Source of the DNA: F2B08 sp046260445
GTDB lineage: Bacteria; Actinomycetota; Actinomycetes; Actinomycetales; Dermatophilaceae
Direction: 5' to 3'
Length of the DNA: 64,000 bases
Assembly (NCBI GenBank): GCA_046260445.1
Contig: JBHEPF010000145.1
Coordinates: 1-64,000, forward strand
The position numbers and the translations under genes are program-made. Positions 34,820 through 43,726 of this stretch are shown here, piece by piece (positions within the stretch are counted from its first letter, which is position 1; the number at the start of each line of letters is the position of its first letter). The notes beneath the pieces were generated by a model. The model was given only the letters and a program-made list of their open reading frames with translations. It was not told where the DNA came from and made no database searches.

Positions 34820-36354
34820 TGTCCAACGTCCCCTGGCTGACCGTTCTCGGGCTCATCCCCCTCGTGGGTGCCCTGGTCGTCGCCTTCCTTCCGAGCGCCG
34901 AGACGGCGAAGCGAGCCGCGTTGGGCATCTCGCTCGTGACGCTGCTCGTCGGCATCGGGGCGGCGAGCCAGTTCGAGATCGGTTCGGGTGAGCAGTTCCA
35001 GCTCACCGAGCAGCACTCGTGGATCCCGCAGTTCGGGGTCTCGTACGCGCTCGGGGTCGACGGCATCGCCCTCACCCTCATCCTCATGGCACTCGTCCTC
35101 ACCCCGGTCACCCTCCTCGCGGCGTGGAACGACCTCGAGGGTGAGGCTGCAGCGGGGCGACGGGTCCAGACGTACTACGCGCTCATGCTCGTCCTGCTCA
35201 CGTTCATGGTCGGCGTGTTCGCTGCGACGGACGTCTTCCTCTTCTACGTCTTCTTCGAGGCGATGCTCATCCCGGTGTACTTCCTCATCGGGTCCTTCGG
35301 AGGTGCGCGCCGTCAGTACGCCGCGGTGAAGTTCCTGCTCTTCTCGCTCCTCGGCGGGCTCATCATGCTCGTTGCGGTCATCGCGCTCTACTTCGTCGGC
35401 CCGGGCGGGGCGGACGGCTTCCTCGTCTCCAACCTCACCGGCATCGACATCGACCCGACCACCGCGAAGTGGCTGTTCGTCGGCTTCTTCATCGCCTTCG
35501 CGATCAAGGCGCCGATGTGGCCGGTCCACACGTGGCTGCCGGATGCCGCCGCGGCGGCCCGTCCAGCGACGGCCGTGCTCCTCGTCGGCATCCTCGACAA
35601 GGTCGGCACCTACGGCATGATCCGCTTCTGCCTCCAGCTGTTCCCGGAGGCCAGCGTCTGGGCCACGCCCGTCGTGCTCACCCTCGCGGTGATCTCGATC
35701 CTCTACGGGGCCATCCTCGCCATCGCGCAGAGCGACCTCATGCGGCTCATCGCCTTCACGTCGATCAGCCACTTCGGCTTCATCGTCCTCGGCATCTTCG
35801 CGATGACGACGGTCGGTGGCGCCGGGGCGTCGCTCTACATGATCAACCACGGCTTCTCGACGGCGGCGCTGTTCCTCGTCGCGGCGATGTTCGTCTACCG
35901 CAACCACGGACGTCAGCACATCGAGGACTTCGGCGGTTGGCAGCGGGTCACCCCGGGTCTGGCCGGGGTCTTCCTCGTTGCCGGCCTCTCCGCGCTCGCC
36001 CTGCCGGGTCTGTCGTCGTTCGTCTCGGAGTTCCTCGTCTTCGTCGGCACCTACCAGCGCTATCCGGTGGCGGCCCTGCTCGCACTGCCCGGTGTCGTCC
36101 TCGCGGCGGTGTACATCCTGTGGATGTACAAGCGCTCGATGACAGGACCCCGTCCCGATCTGGGACGGGTCGTCCCGGACATCACGCTGCGGGAGAAGCT
36201 CGTCGTGGCGCCCCTCATCGCGGCCTTCCTCATCCTGGGCTTCTTCCCGAAGCTCGCCCTGGACGTGATCAACCCGGCGGTCGAGAAGACTCTCGTCCAC
36301 GTCGGCGTGGAGGATCCCGCACCCAGCCAAGCCCCGTTGGGGAGTGAAAGGTGA
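34819..36354 (+). CDS. nuoM: NADH-quinone oxidoreductase subunit M
   Basis: A 511-residue ND4-type proton-pumping subunit with about 14 transmembrane helices. It has YVFFEAMLIPVYFLIGSFGG (catalytic glutamate) near residue 150, KAPMWPVHTWLPDAAAAARPATAVLLVGILDKVGTYG near 232 and FTSISHFGFIVLG near 313. ATG 34819 overlaps the nuoL stop codon. nuoN follows at a TGATG junction. Confidence 0.95.
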   Translation: MSNVPWLTVLGLIPLVGALVVAFLPSAETAKRAALGISLVTLLVGIGAASQFEIGSGEQFQLTEQHSWIPQFGVSYALGVDGIALTLILMALVLTPVTLLAAWNDLEGEAAAGRRVQTYYALMLVLLTFMVGVFAATDVFLFYVFFEAMLIPVYFLIGSFGGARRQYAAVKFLLFSLLGGLIMLVAVIALYFVGPGGADGFLVSNLTGIDIDPTTAKWLFVGFFIAFAIKAPMWPVHTWLPDAAAAARPATAVLLVGILDKVGTYGMIRFCLQLFPEASVWATPVVLTLAVISILYGAILAIAQSDLMRLIAFTSISHFGFIVLGIFAMTTVGGAGASLYMINHGFSTAALFLVAAMFVYRNHGRQHIEDFGGWQRVTPGLAGVFLVAGLSALALPGLSSFVSEFLVFVGTYQRYPVAALLALPGVVLAAVYILWMYKRSMTGPRPDLGRVVPDITLREKLVVAPLIAAFLILGFFPKLALDVINPAVEKTLVHVGVEDPAPSQAPLGSER

Positions 36355-37904
36355 TGCCGGCTGTGTTCGAGGCAGTGGAGATCAACTGGGCGGCCATCGC
36401 GCCGATGCTCTTCGTCATCGGCGGCGGGCTCATCGGCGTCGTTGTCGAGGCGTTCGTCCCACGGCGCAGCCGGCACGTGGTCCAGGTCGCCCTGTCCGTC
36501 GTCGCCATCGTCGCCGCCTTCGTCGCCCTGGTGACGATCACTCTCGACAACCAGGTCAAGACGCTCGGCGGCTCCGTCGTCGTCGACGGGATGACGGTCT
36601 TCATCCAGGGCACCCTTCTCGTCTTCGGCCTCCTCGGTGTGCTCACCATGGCCGAGAAGTTCGGTGGCGACCGCCCGGACGCCTTCACCCCGATGGGTGC
36701 TGCCATCCCCGGCTCGAGCTACGAGGCAGCAGCCGACCGGGCGGGTCTGGCGACGTCCGAGGTCTTCCCGCTGGCCCTCATCTCGCTCTCGGGCATGATG
36801 ATGTTCGTCTCCTCAGGGGACCTCATCACGATGTTCGTCGCTCTCGAGGTGCTCTCGCTCCCGCTCTACGTGCTCGTCGGTCTGGCCCGGCGCCGCAGGC
36901 TCCTCTCGCAGGAGGCCTCGCTGAAGTACTTCCTTCTCGGGGCCTTCTCGAGCGCGTTCTTCCTCTTCGGTGCCGCTCTGCTCTACGGGTACGCCGCCAC
37001 GACCGACCTCGACGGCATCGCGGCCGCGATCGCCTCGCCGTCGCCCGGCCTGGAGCCGCTCCTCGTCCCCGCGATCCTCCTCGTCCTTGTCGGCCTGCTC
37101 TTCAAGGTCGGTGCGGTGCCGTTCCACTCATGGACGCCCGACGTGTACCAGGGGGCCCCCACACCCATCACCGGATTCATGGCCGCCGCGACCAAGGCGG
37201 CTGCCTTCGGCGCGATCCTCCGGTTCACCTATGTCGCCGTCGAGGGCTCACGGTGGAGCTGGGAGGCCGGTGTCGCGGCGATCGCCATCCTCACGATGGT
37301 CGTCGGCGCGGTCCTGTCCGTGACGCAGACCGACATGAAACGGCTCCTCGCCTACTCCTCGGTCGCGCACGCCGGGTTCATCCTCGTCGGTGTCCTCGCG
37401 TTCTCTGCTCTGGGTCTGCGCGGAGTGATGTTCTACCTGCTCGCCTACGGGCTCGCCACGATCGCGGCGTTCGCCATCGTCTCGATGGTGCGACAGGGGG
37501 GCTCCGAGGCCACCCAGCTCTCCCAGTGGGCCGGCCTGGGTCGCCGTCACCCCATCCTCGCGGCGACCTTCGGGTTCCTCCTGCTCGCCTTCGCGGGCAT
37601 TCCGCTCACCTCTGGCTTCACCGCGAAGTTCGCGGTGTTCGCCCCGGCGGTGCAGAGCGGGACGATGGGTGTCGTCCTTGTCGTCATCGGCGTCCTGGCC
37701 TCGGCGATCACGGCGTTCGTCTACGTCCGGATCATCGTCCTCATGTACTTCTCCGACCCGACGAGCGACGACGTCGTCGCGGTCGAGGCCTCTCCGCTGA
37801 CGACCGCTGCGATCGCGGTGGGTGCGGTGGCGACCGTCGTGCTCGGCATCGTCCCCGGGCCGGTGCTCGAGCTGGCCTCCCGCGCGTCGGAGCTCATCCG
37901 GTGA
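36354..37904 (+). CDS. nuoN: NADH-quinone oxidoreductase subunit N
   Basis: A 516-residue ND2-type antiporter-like subunit and the last gene of the nuoA-N operon. FVALEVLSLPLYVLVGLAR near residue 162 holds the conserved glutamate; KVGAVPFHSWTPDVYQGAPTPITGFMA near 247 and AYSSVAHAGFILVG near 335 are the lysine/histidine regions. GTG at 36351 is three bases upstream in frame, but ATG 36354 with AAAGG just ahead is a better match. The polyprenyl synthase gene begins three bases after its stop. Confidence 0.95.
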   Translation: MPAVFEAVEINWAAIAPMLFVIGGGLIGVVVEAFVPRRSRHVVQVALSVVAIVAAFVALVTITLDNQVKTLGGSVVVDGMTVFIQGTLLVFGLLGVLTMAEKFGGDRPDAFTPMGAAIPGSSYEAAADRAGLATSEVFPLALISLSGMMMFVSSGDLITMFVALEVLSLPLYVLVGLARRRRLLSQEASLKYFLLGAFSSAFFLFGAALLYGYAATTDLDGIAAAIASPSPGLEPLLVPAILLVLVGLLFKVGAVPFHSWTPDVYQGAPTPITGFMAAATKAAAFGAILRFTYVAVEGSRWSWEAGVAAIAILTMVVGAVLSVTQTDMKRLLAYSSVAHAGFILVGVLAFSALGLRGVMFYLLAYGLATIAAFAIVSMVRQGGSEATQLSQWAGLGRRHPILAATFGFLLLAFAGIPLTSGFTAKFAVFAPAVQSGTMGVVLVVIGVLASAITAFVYVRIIVLMYFSDPTSDDVVAVEASPLTTAAIAVGAVATVVLGIVPGPVLELASRASELIR

Positions 37905-37907
37905 GCG

Positions 37908-38936
37908 ATGCCTGCTGAGACGGACGCCCACGTCTCCGACACGCCGGGGGTCATGGGCATCCCTGGAGTCTCGGCCGATCTGCAGACCCGACTCGAGGAC
38001 GGGATGGCCCGTGTCGCAGCGGCCTTGCGCGAGGTGGTGCAGCACGAGGACCCGTTCATCGCGGAGGCCTCGGCGCACCTGCTCAACGCCGGGGGCAAGC
38101 GGGTCCGGCCCCTGCTCACACTGCTCGCGGCCGAGCTGGGCGACGGGATCAACGACGACGTCGTCACCGCTGCAGCCGCCGTCGAGCTGACGCATCTCGC
38201 CTCGCTCTACCACGACGACGTCATGGACGACGCCGACGTACGTCGAGGGACACCGAGCGTCAACGCGAGATACGACAACAGCACCGCGATCCTTGTCGGT
38301 GACCTGCTCTTCGGTAAGGCCTCCGAGCTCGTCGCCGATCTCGGTCCCGAGGCCGTCAAGATCCAGGCCCGGACCTTCGTGCGACTCTGCGCCGGCCAGA
38401 TCCGTGACGACCGGCCACATCCCGGCGACGTCGATCCGATGGACTACTACCTCGGGATCCTCGCCGACAAGACCGGGGTCCTCATCGCGACCGCGGCCCG
38501 CTACGGAGCCATGTTCAGCGGCTGTGACGCGGCGACGGTCGACCTGCTGCGGGAGTACGGCGAGCGGGTCGGCATGACGTTCCAGCTCGCCGACGACCTC
38601 ATCGACATCGCGAGCGACGCCGACGACATGGGCAAGCTGCCAGGTGCGGACCTGCGCGAGGGCAAGCGCACCCTCCCCGTGCTCTACGCCCTCGCCTCGG
38701 ACGACCCAGCCGACGCCCGGCTGCAGGAGCTGCTGCGCTCCGACCTGTCGACCGACGACGCCGCTCACGCCGAGGCACTCACGCTCCTGCGCCGACACCC
38801 GGCCATGGCCGAGGCTGAGGCACGGACCGCCGCCGTCGCCCGTTCGGCTCGTGAGGCGCTGGCTCCGCTGCCCGACAGTGAGGTCAAGGACGCCCTTGCC
38901 CTCTTCGCCGAGCTCATCGTGGCGCGCGTCGGCTGA
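37908..38936 (+). CDS. trans-polyprenyl diphosphate synthase
   Basis: A 342-residue E-type prenyltransferase that extends isopentenyl units, probably for the menaquinone side chain. The first aspartate-rich motif DDVMDDADVRRG (near residue 105) and the second DDLIDIASDADD (near 228) are intact, as are GGKRVRPLL near 63 and the GQIRDDR region. It begins three bases after nuoN and so may be read with the complex I genes. Together with menA and menG this supports a role in making the quinone substrate (heptaprenyl-like chain by family convention), but chain length is not readable here. Confidence 0.9.
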   Translation: MPAETDAHVSDTPGVMGIPGVSADLQTRLEDGMARVAAALREVVQHEDPFIAEASAHLLNAGGKRVRPLLTLLAAELGDGINDDVVTAAAAVELTHLASLYHDDVMDDADVRRGTPSVNARYDNSTAILVGDLLFGKASELVADLGPEAVKIQARTFVRLCAGQIRDDRPHPGDVDPMDYYLGILADKTGVLIATAARYGAMFSGCDAATVDLLREYGERVGMTFQLADDLIDIASDADDMGKLPGADLREGKRTLPVLYALASDDPADARLQELLRSDLSTDDAAHAEALTLLRRHPAMAEAEARTAAVARSAREALAPLPDSEVKDALALFAELIVARVG

Positions 38937-38946
38937 CCGTGTCGTC

Positions 38947-39567
38947 GTGAAGGTGGCGGAGCGGGGCGTGCCGGAGTCGACCGGCCGATGGGACACCGCG
39001 ACCGCTGGTCTCATCCCGCCGTTCGCCATCGTCGACCTCGACGCCTTCGACGCGAACGCCGCCGATCGCGTCACCCGTGCCGGCGGCCTCCCGGCCCTCG
39101 AGGAGGTGCGCTCCGACGCCCGGCTGGCCGCGCAGATCACGGTGGCGATCGACTCCGTCGAGCATGTCCGGTTGTATGCGGGACTCGCCGGCGACATCCC
39201 GCTCAAGGTCGCGGTCGACGTCGATGCCTCGCTCCGGCTCGGATGGCTCCATCTCGGGGAGCGGCGCTGGGCCATTCGTACCGCGGAGGAGGCGAGGACC
39301 CGTGGCGCAGGCGGCAACGGAGGCGGGACCGGACGCCTGCACGTGACGCGCGAGGATCCTGCCATCACCGAGCTCGCCGCGGGTTCTGGACTCTACGGGC
39401 CCGGGCTCTTCGACGGCTACGACGCCTTCACGCCCCGGACGGAAAGGCCCGCATGCCAACGCGGGGGAGGCCTGCGAGCGCTTCGCCGAGCTGCATCTCG
39501 TCCGGGGCGACGAGATCGTCGAGACGGTGCCGACCTAGCCCGGCGAGGGCCACTGCTTCGGCTGTCG
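38947..39567 (+). pseudogene. decayed amino acid deaminase/aldolase (alanine racemase-fold, D-threonine aldolase-like)
   Basis: Remnant of a PLP-dependent gene of about 1.2 kb reduced to about 620 bases. The N-terminal motif PFAIVDLDAFDANAADRV, a middle part VAIDSVEHVRLYAGLAG...VAVDVDASLRLGWLHLG and the late part GSGLYGPGLFDGYDAFTPR remain in one frame, but the stretches between them (including the PLP-lysine region) are missing. The C-terminal end HANAGEACERFAELHLVRGD is shifted into another frame from about 39446. A TAG at 39536 interrupts the end, after which family-like GEGHCFG continues. Several independent lesions make it non-functional. It starts ten bases after the polyprenyl synthase gene. 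Family assignment is from memory of conserved segments. Confidence 0.75.
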
Positions 39568-39694
39568 GTCGTGCACCCTCCGCGGCGGTCGACCTTCCCC
39601 TCATCCCACGAGAGCCGGTTCCCTGGTGGCTCCCCCCGTCGATAGCCAACGTTGTGCCGTCCGTCGCGAGGGAGGGTTCGGCCGAGTGGCGCGC

Positions 39695-40606
39695 TCACAG
39701 CGCGGGGCGGGCACGGAGCCTGCGACGGTTGACCATGTCGACGGTGAGGATGGCCAACGCGACCCAGACGATGCCGAAGCCGATCCAGCGCTCCCGGGTC
39801 ATCTGCTCGTCGAGGACGAAGATCGCGACGAGCAGCTGCAGGACGGGGGTGATGAACTGCATGAGGCCGATGGTCACGAGAGGCACACGCCGCGCCGCGC
39901 CGGCGAAGAGCAGCAACGGGATGGCGGTGATGACCCCCGCGGAGGCGAGCAGCAGGGTGTGGCCCGTTCCGAGCGTGCCGAAGGTCGCCGTGCTTGCCGT
40001 CACCCCCCACACAAGGATCCCGATGGCGAAGGGGGTGAGGATCGCCGTCTCCAGCGCGAGTCCTCGCATGGCCGTCAGCGATGCGCCGACGCGCACCTTG
40101 ACCAGGCCGTACAGTCCGAAGGAGAACGCGAGGACGAGTGCGAGCAGCGGCACCGTGCCGGCGCTCACCGACAGGTAGACGCCCGCGAACGCACCGATGA
40201 GGACCGCCACGAGCTGAGGGCGGCGTAGCTGCTCGCGCAGGACGACGACGCCGAGCGCGACTGTGACGATGGGGTTGAGGAAGTACCCGAGGGAGGCCTC
40301 GGTGGTCTGCCCGCTGATGACCGCATACACATAGAAGCCCCAGTTCGAGGCGATGAGACCCGCGGCGGCGACCATGCCGAGCATGAGCCGGCGGTTGCGC
40401 AGCACCGGCCAGAGCCAGCGGAGGTCCCGGCGGACGACGAGGATGAGGCCGCAGAAGACGAGGGACCAGACGATGCGGTGGGCGAGGATCTCCAGGGCCC
40501 CGGCCGGTCGGAGGGCCGCGAAGTACAACGGGAAGAGACCCCAGATCCCGTATGCGGCCAGGACGTATGCGCTGCCCCGGCGGGTCTCATCGGGGCCGGT
40601 GATCAC
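39695..40606 (-). CDS. rarD: RarD-type EamA-family permease
   Basis: A 303-residue membrane protein with ten transmembrane helices in two EamA repeats. The opening AAYGIWGLFPLYFAALRPAGALEILAHRIVWSLVFCGLIL and the segment SNWGFYVYAVISGQTTEASLGYFLNP are hallmarks of RarD (named from chloramphenicol sensitivity; physiological substrate unclear). The GTG start at 40606 is exactly six bases after a TAGTGT box and has no ribosome binding site, suggesting a leaderless message. The 127 bases between its stop and the pseudogene hold nothing recognisable. Confidence 0.88.
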   Translation of the reverse strand: MITGPDETRRGSAYVLAAYGIWGLFPLYFAALRPAGALEILAHRIVWSLVFCGLILVVRRDLRWLWPVLRNRRLMLGMVAAAGLIASNWGFYVYAVISGQTTEASLGYFLNPIVTVALGVVVLREQLRRPQLVAVLIGAFAGVYLSVSAGTVPLLALVLAFSFGLYGLVKVRVGASLTAMRGLALETAILTPFAIGILVWGVTASTATFGTLGTGHTLLLASAGVITAIPLLLFAGAARRVPLVTIGLMQFITPVLQLLVAIFVLDEQMTRERWIGFGIVWVALAILTVDMVNRRRLRARPAL

Positions 40607-40612
40607 CAGCCG

Positions 40613-40618
40613 ACACTA
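40613..40618 (-). promoter_or_regulatory. putative -10 element of the RarD gene
   Basis: TAGTGT on the minus strand, six bases before GTG 40606, fits TANNNT and would give a leaderless transcript. No -35 consensus is visible. Confidence 0.4.
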
Positions 40619-40636
40619 CTGGACGGTGGGTCCGGC

Positions 40637-41728
40637 TCAGGTCACGTCCCACGTGTCGTTGCCGCGCAGCAGGGCGTCGAGGGCGGTGTCGTCGGCAGGC
40701 CGGCCTGCGCTTGCGACGGCCGCGTCGACCTGGTCGCGCACGAGGTCGTCGTAGGTCGGCCGCTCGACCTTGCGGAAGACGCCCATCGGGACGTGTGTCA
40801 TCGTTCCGTCGTCCAGCCGGGACAGGGCGAAGGCGGCCGTGGGGTTGGGGTCGGTGACGTCGTGGACGACCACGTGGGAACGGTCGGCCTCAGCCTCGGG
40901 GACGAAGCGCATCGCGCCGGTGTTCTCGCGGACGAGGACCCGACGGTCGGCCTCGCCTCCGGCCGTGACCGGCTCCCCGTGGACGAGTCGGACGAGGCGG
41001 GCGGTCTGGCTGTCGCGGTCCTTGATGAGCTGGAAGGCGCCGTCGTTGAAGATCGGACAGTTCTGGTAGATCTCGACCAGGGCCGCGCCGCGGTGCTCCG
41101 CTGCCTGGCGCAGGACGTCGGTGAGGTGGGCCCGGTCGGTGTCCATCGTGCGTGCGACGAAGCTCGCCTCGGCGCCCAGGGCCAGGGAGACCGGGTTGAA
41201 GGGTGTGTCGAGCGAGCCCATCGGGGTGGACTTGGTGATCGTCCCTGGCTCGGAGGTGGGGGAGTACTGGCCCTTGGTCAGGCCGTAGATCTTGTTGTTG
41301 AAGAGCAGGATCGTGATGTTGACGTTGCGGCGCAGGGCGTGGATGAGGTGGTTGCCACCGATGGACAGCGCGTCACCGTCGCCGGTGACGACCCACACCG
41401 ACAGGTCCGGCCGGGACGTCGCCAGGCCGGTGGCGATCGACGGGGCGCGCCCGTGGATCGAGTGCATGCCGTAGGTGTCGAGGTAGTACGGGAAGCGTGA
41501 GGAGCAGCCGATGCCGGAGACGAAGACGATGTTCTCGCGGCGCAGCCCGAGGTCCGGCAGGAAGCCCTGGACCGAGGCGAGAACGGCGTAGTCGCCGCAC
41601 CCCGGGCACCAGCGGACCTCCTGGTCGGAGGTGAAGTCCCTCTTCGTCTGGCGGGCAGCACCCTCGCCGAGGGTGGGGATGCCGGTCAGGCCACCGGGCC
41701 CCGGCATACCGAGATCGATGGTGCTCAT
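40637..41728 (-). CDS. korB: 2-oxoacid:ferredoxin oxidoreductase subunit beta
   Basis: A 363-residue thiamine-diphosphate subunit, most likely of 2-oxoglutarate:ferredoxin oxidoreductase. Cluster and cofactor motifs are WCPGCGDYAVL near residue 42, GIGCSSRFPYYLDTYG near 73 and the ThDP motif VTGDGDALSIGGNHLIHALRRN near 120; NCPIFNDGAF near 237 adds a further conserved cysteine. It overlaps korA by four bases. The KorAB enzyme converts 2-oxoglutarate to succinyl-CoA with reduction of ferredoxin and is typical of actinobacteria as an alternative to the dehydrogenase complex. Confidence 0.92.
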   Translation of the reverse strand: MSTIDLGMPGPGGLTGIPTLGEGAARQTKRDFTSDQEVRWCPGCGDYAVLASVQGFLPDLGLRRENIVFVSGIGCSSRFPYYLDTYGMHSIHGRAPSIATGLATSRPDLSVWVVTGDGDALSIGGNHLIHALRRNVNITILLFNNKIYGLTKGQYSPTSEPGTITKSTPMGSLDTPFNPVSLALGAEASFVARTMDTDRAHLTDVLRQAAEHRGAALVEIYQNCPIFNDGAFQLIKDRDSQTARLVRLVHGEPVTAGGEADRRVLVRENTGAMRFVPEAEADRSHVVVHDVTDPNPTAAFALSRLDDGTMTHVPMGVFRKVERPTYDDLVRDQVDAAVASAGRPADDTALDALLRGNDTWDVT

Positions 41729-43620
41729 GCGCTCGCTCCCGCCGTAGCGGTCCGGCCGGACGTGCCCGCCTCCACCGCGGTCGTGATGGCCGCAACGAGC
41801 TCACCGGTGGTGAACGGGAGCCCGCGCACCTGCGTGACGGACTGGACGTCGACGAGGTACTTCGCCCGCAGGAGCAGGGCGAGCTGGCCGGTGTTCATCT
41901 CCGGGACGAGCACGCGGGAGTATGCGCGCAGCACCTCGTCGAGGTTGGCCGGGAACGGGTTGAGATGGCGCAGGTGCACCCGGGCCACGTTGAGGCCGAG
42001 GGCGCGCGCCTCCCGGGCGGCTGCCGCGATCGGGCCGTAGGTCGAGCCCCAGCCGAGGATGAGCACCTCGGCCTCGCCGCTCGGGTCCTCGACCTCGAGG
42101 GCGGGGACTGTGATGCCGGCGATCTTCTCGGCCCGGAGCCGGACCATGAGGTCGTGGTTGTCGGGGTCGTAGGAGATGTCGCCGGTGATGTTGGCCTTCT
42201 CGATGCCACCGACCCGGTGCTCCATGCCTGGCGTGCCGGGCACCGCCCACGGCCGGGCGAGCGTCTCGCTGTCGCGCAGGTAGGGCTGGAAGGTGGGCGT
42301 GCCGTCGGCCTTCTCGCCGTTCGGCTCGGTCGCGAACTCGACCGGGATGGAAGGCAGCTCGGAGGCGGCCGGGACCCGCCACGGCTCGGAGCCGTTGGCG
42401 AGGTAGCCGTCCGAGAGGACGAGCACCGGGGTGCGGTAGGCCGTGGCGATCCGCACCGCCTCGAGCGCCATGTCGAAGCAGTCGGCGGGTGACTGCGGCG
42501 CAAGCACCGGGACGGGGGACTCGCCGTTGCGCCCGAACATGGCCTGCAGCAGGTCGGACTGCTCGGTCTTGGTGGGCAGACCGGTCGACGGGCCTCCCCG
42601 TTGGACGTCGACGATGACGAGCGGCAGCTCGACGGAGACGGCCAGGCCGATGGTCTCGGACTTCAGAGCCAGCCCGGGACCACTTGTCGTGGTCAGACCG
42701 AGTGCGCCGCCGAAGGAGGCGCCGAGGGCCATGCCGATACCGGCGATCTCGTCCTCGGCCTGCAGGGTCATCACGCCGTGGCGTTTCAGGCCCGAGAGGA
42801 CATGGAGGATGTCGCTGGCCGGGGTGATCGGATAGGAGCCGAGCACGAGGGGGAGTCCACTGCGGTGCGAGCCGGCCACGAAACCGTACGCCAGCGCCGT
42901 GTTGCCGGTGATGTTGCGATAGGCGCCGGGCGCCATCGCCGCCGGCGCGATCTCGTAGCGGACCGCGAAGTCCTCGGTCGTCTCACCGTAATGGAGCCCC
43001 GCGTACAGGGCTGCGAGGTTGGCGGCGAGGATGTCCGGCTTGTCGGCGAACTTGCTCTTGAGGAACGCCTCGGTGCCGGTGGTCGGTCGGCTGAACATCC
43101 AGGACAGCAGGCCGAGCGCGAACATGTTCTTCGCCCGCTCCTTGTCCTTGCGGCTGAGCGAGCCGATCCCGGCGAGAGCCTCGACCGTGATCGAGGTGAG
43201 CGCGACGGGTCGCACCTGCCACGACTCGAGCGAGCCGTCCTCGATCGGGTTGGTCGTGTAACCCACCTTGGCGAGGTTGCGCCGGTTGAACTCGTCGGTG
43301 TTGACGATGATCATGGCGCCACGTGGGACCTCGGCGAGGTTGGCGCGCAGCGCTGCGGGGTTCATCGCGACGAGGACGTCGGGAGCGTCACCGGGGGTGA
43401 GGACGTCGTGGTCGGCGAAATGGAGCTGGAAGCTCGAGACACCCGGGAGAGTCCCCTGGGGTGCGCGGATCTCTGCCGGGAAGTTCGGCAGGGTCGACAG
43501 GTCGTTTCCCAGGGCAGCGGTCTCGGAGGTGAAGCGGTCACCAGTGAGCTGCATGCCGTCGCCTGAGTCTCCGGCGAACCGGATCACAACCTTGTCGAGC
43601 TGCGTAGGCGTAGTGGTCAT
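41725..43620 (-). CDS. korA: 2-oxoacid:acceptor oxidoreductase subunit alpha
   Basis: A 631-residue fused gamma-alpha subunit. The N-terminal gamma domain starts VVIRFAGDSGDGMQLTGDRF and includes PAEIRAPQGTLPGVSSFQ. The pyrophosphate-linked alpha domain begins near residue 230 (GSYPITPASDILHVLS), with EDEIAGIGMALGASFGGALGLTTTSGPGLALKSE following. A transketolase C-like part ends the protein (GWGSTYGPI). ATG 43620 is chosen because it precedes the conserved start; an in-frame upstream start at 43668 is less likely. Confidence 0.92.
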   Translation of the reverse strand: MTTTPTQLDKVVIRFAGDSGDGMQLTGDRFTSETAALGNDLSTLPNFPAEIRAPQGTLPGVSSFQLHFADHDVLTPGDAPDVLVAMNPAALRANLAEVPRGAMIIVNTDEFNRRNLAKVGYTTNPIEDGSLESWQVRPVALTSITVEALAGIGSLSRKDKERAKNMFALGLLSWMFSRPTTGTEAFLKSKFADKPDILAANLAALYAGLHYGETTEDFAVRYEIAPAAMAPGAYRNITGNTALAYGFVAGSHRSGLPLVLGSYPITPASDILHVLSGLKRHGVMTLQAEDEIAGIGMALGASFGGALGLTTTSGPGLALKSETIGLAVSVELPLVIVDVQRGGPSTGLPTKTEQSDLLQAMFGRNGESPVPVLAPQSPADCFDMALEAVRIATAYRTPVLVLSDGYLANGSEPWRVPAASELPSIPVEFATEPNGEKADGTPTFQPYLRDSETLARPWAVPGTPGMEHRVGGIEKANITGDISYDPDNHDLMVRLRAEKIAGITVPALEVEDPSGEAEVLILGWGSTYGPIAAAAREARALGLNVARVHLRHLNPFPANLDEVLRAYSRVLVPEMNTGQLALLLRAKYLVDVQSVTQVRGLPFTTGELVAAITTAVEAGTSGRTATAGASA

Positions 43621-43726
43621 GATCACCCCATGGTACGACTGGTGCGAGGTTGACGCCTTGTGGTCCACGCTCTGGAGGCGTTCGGGCGAGTCGCGGGACC
43701 ACCGTCGCAGGGTGGGATACGCACAC

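Noticed and set aside
34756..36330. Asp/Glu/Arg-rich minus-strand open frame opposite nuoM
   Set aside because: A typical complement of hydrophobic codons in a membrane protein gene; not a gene.
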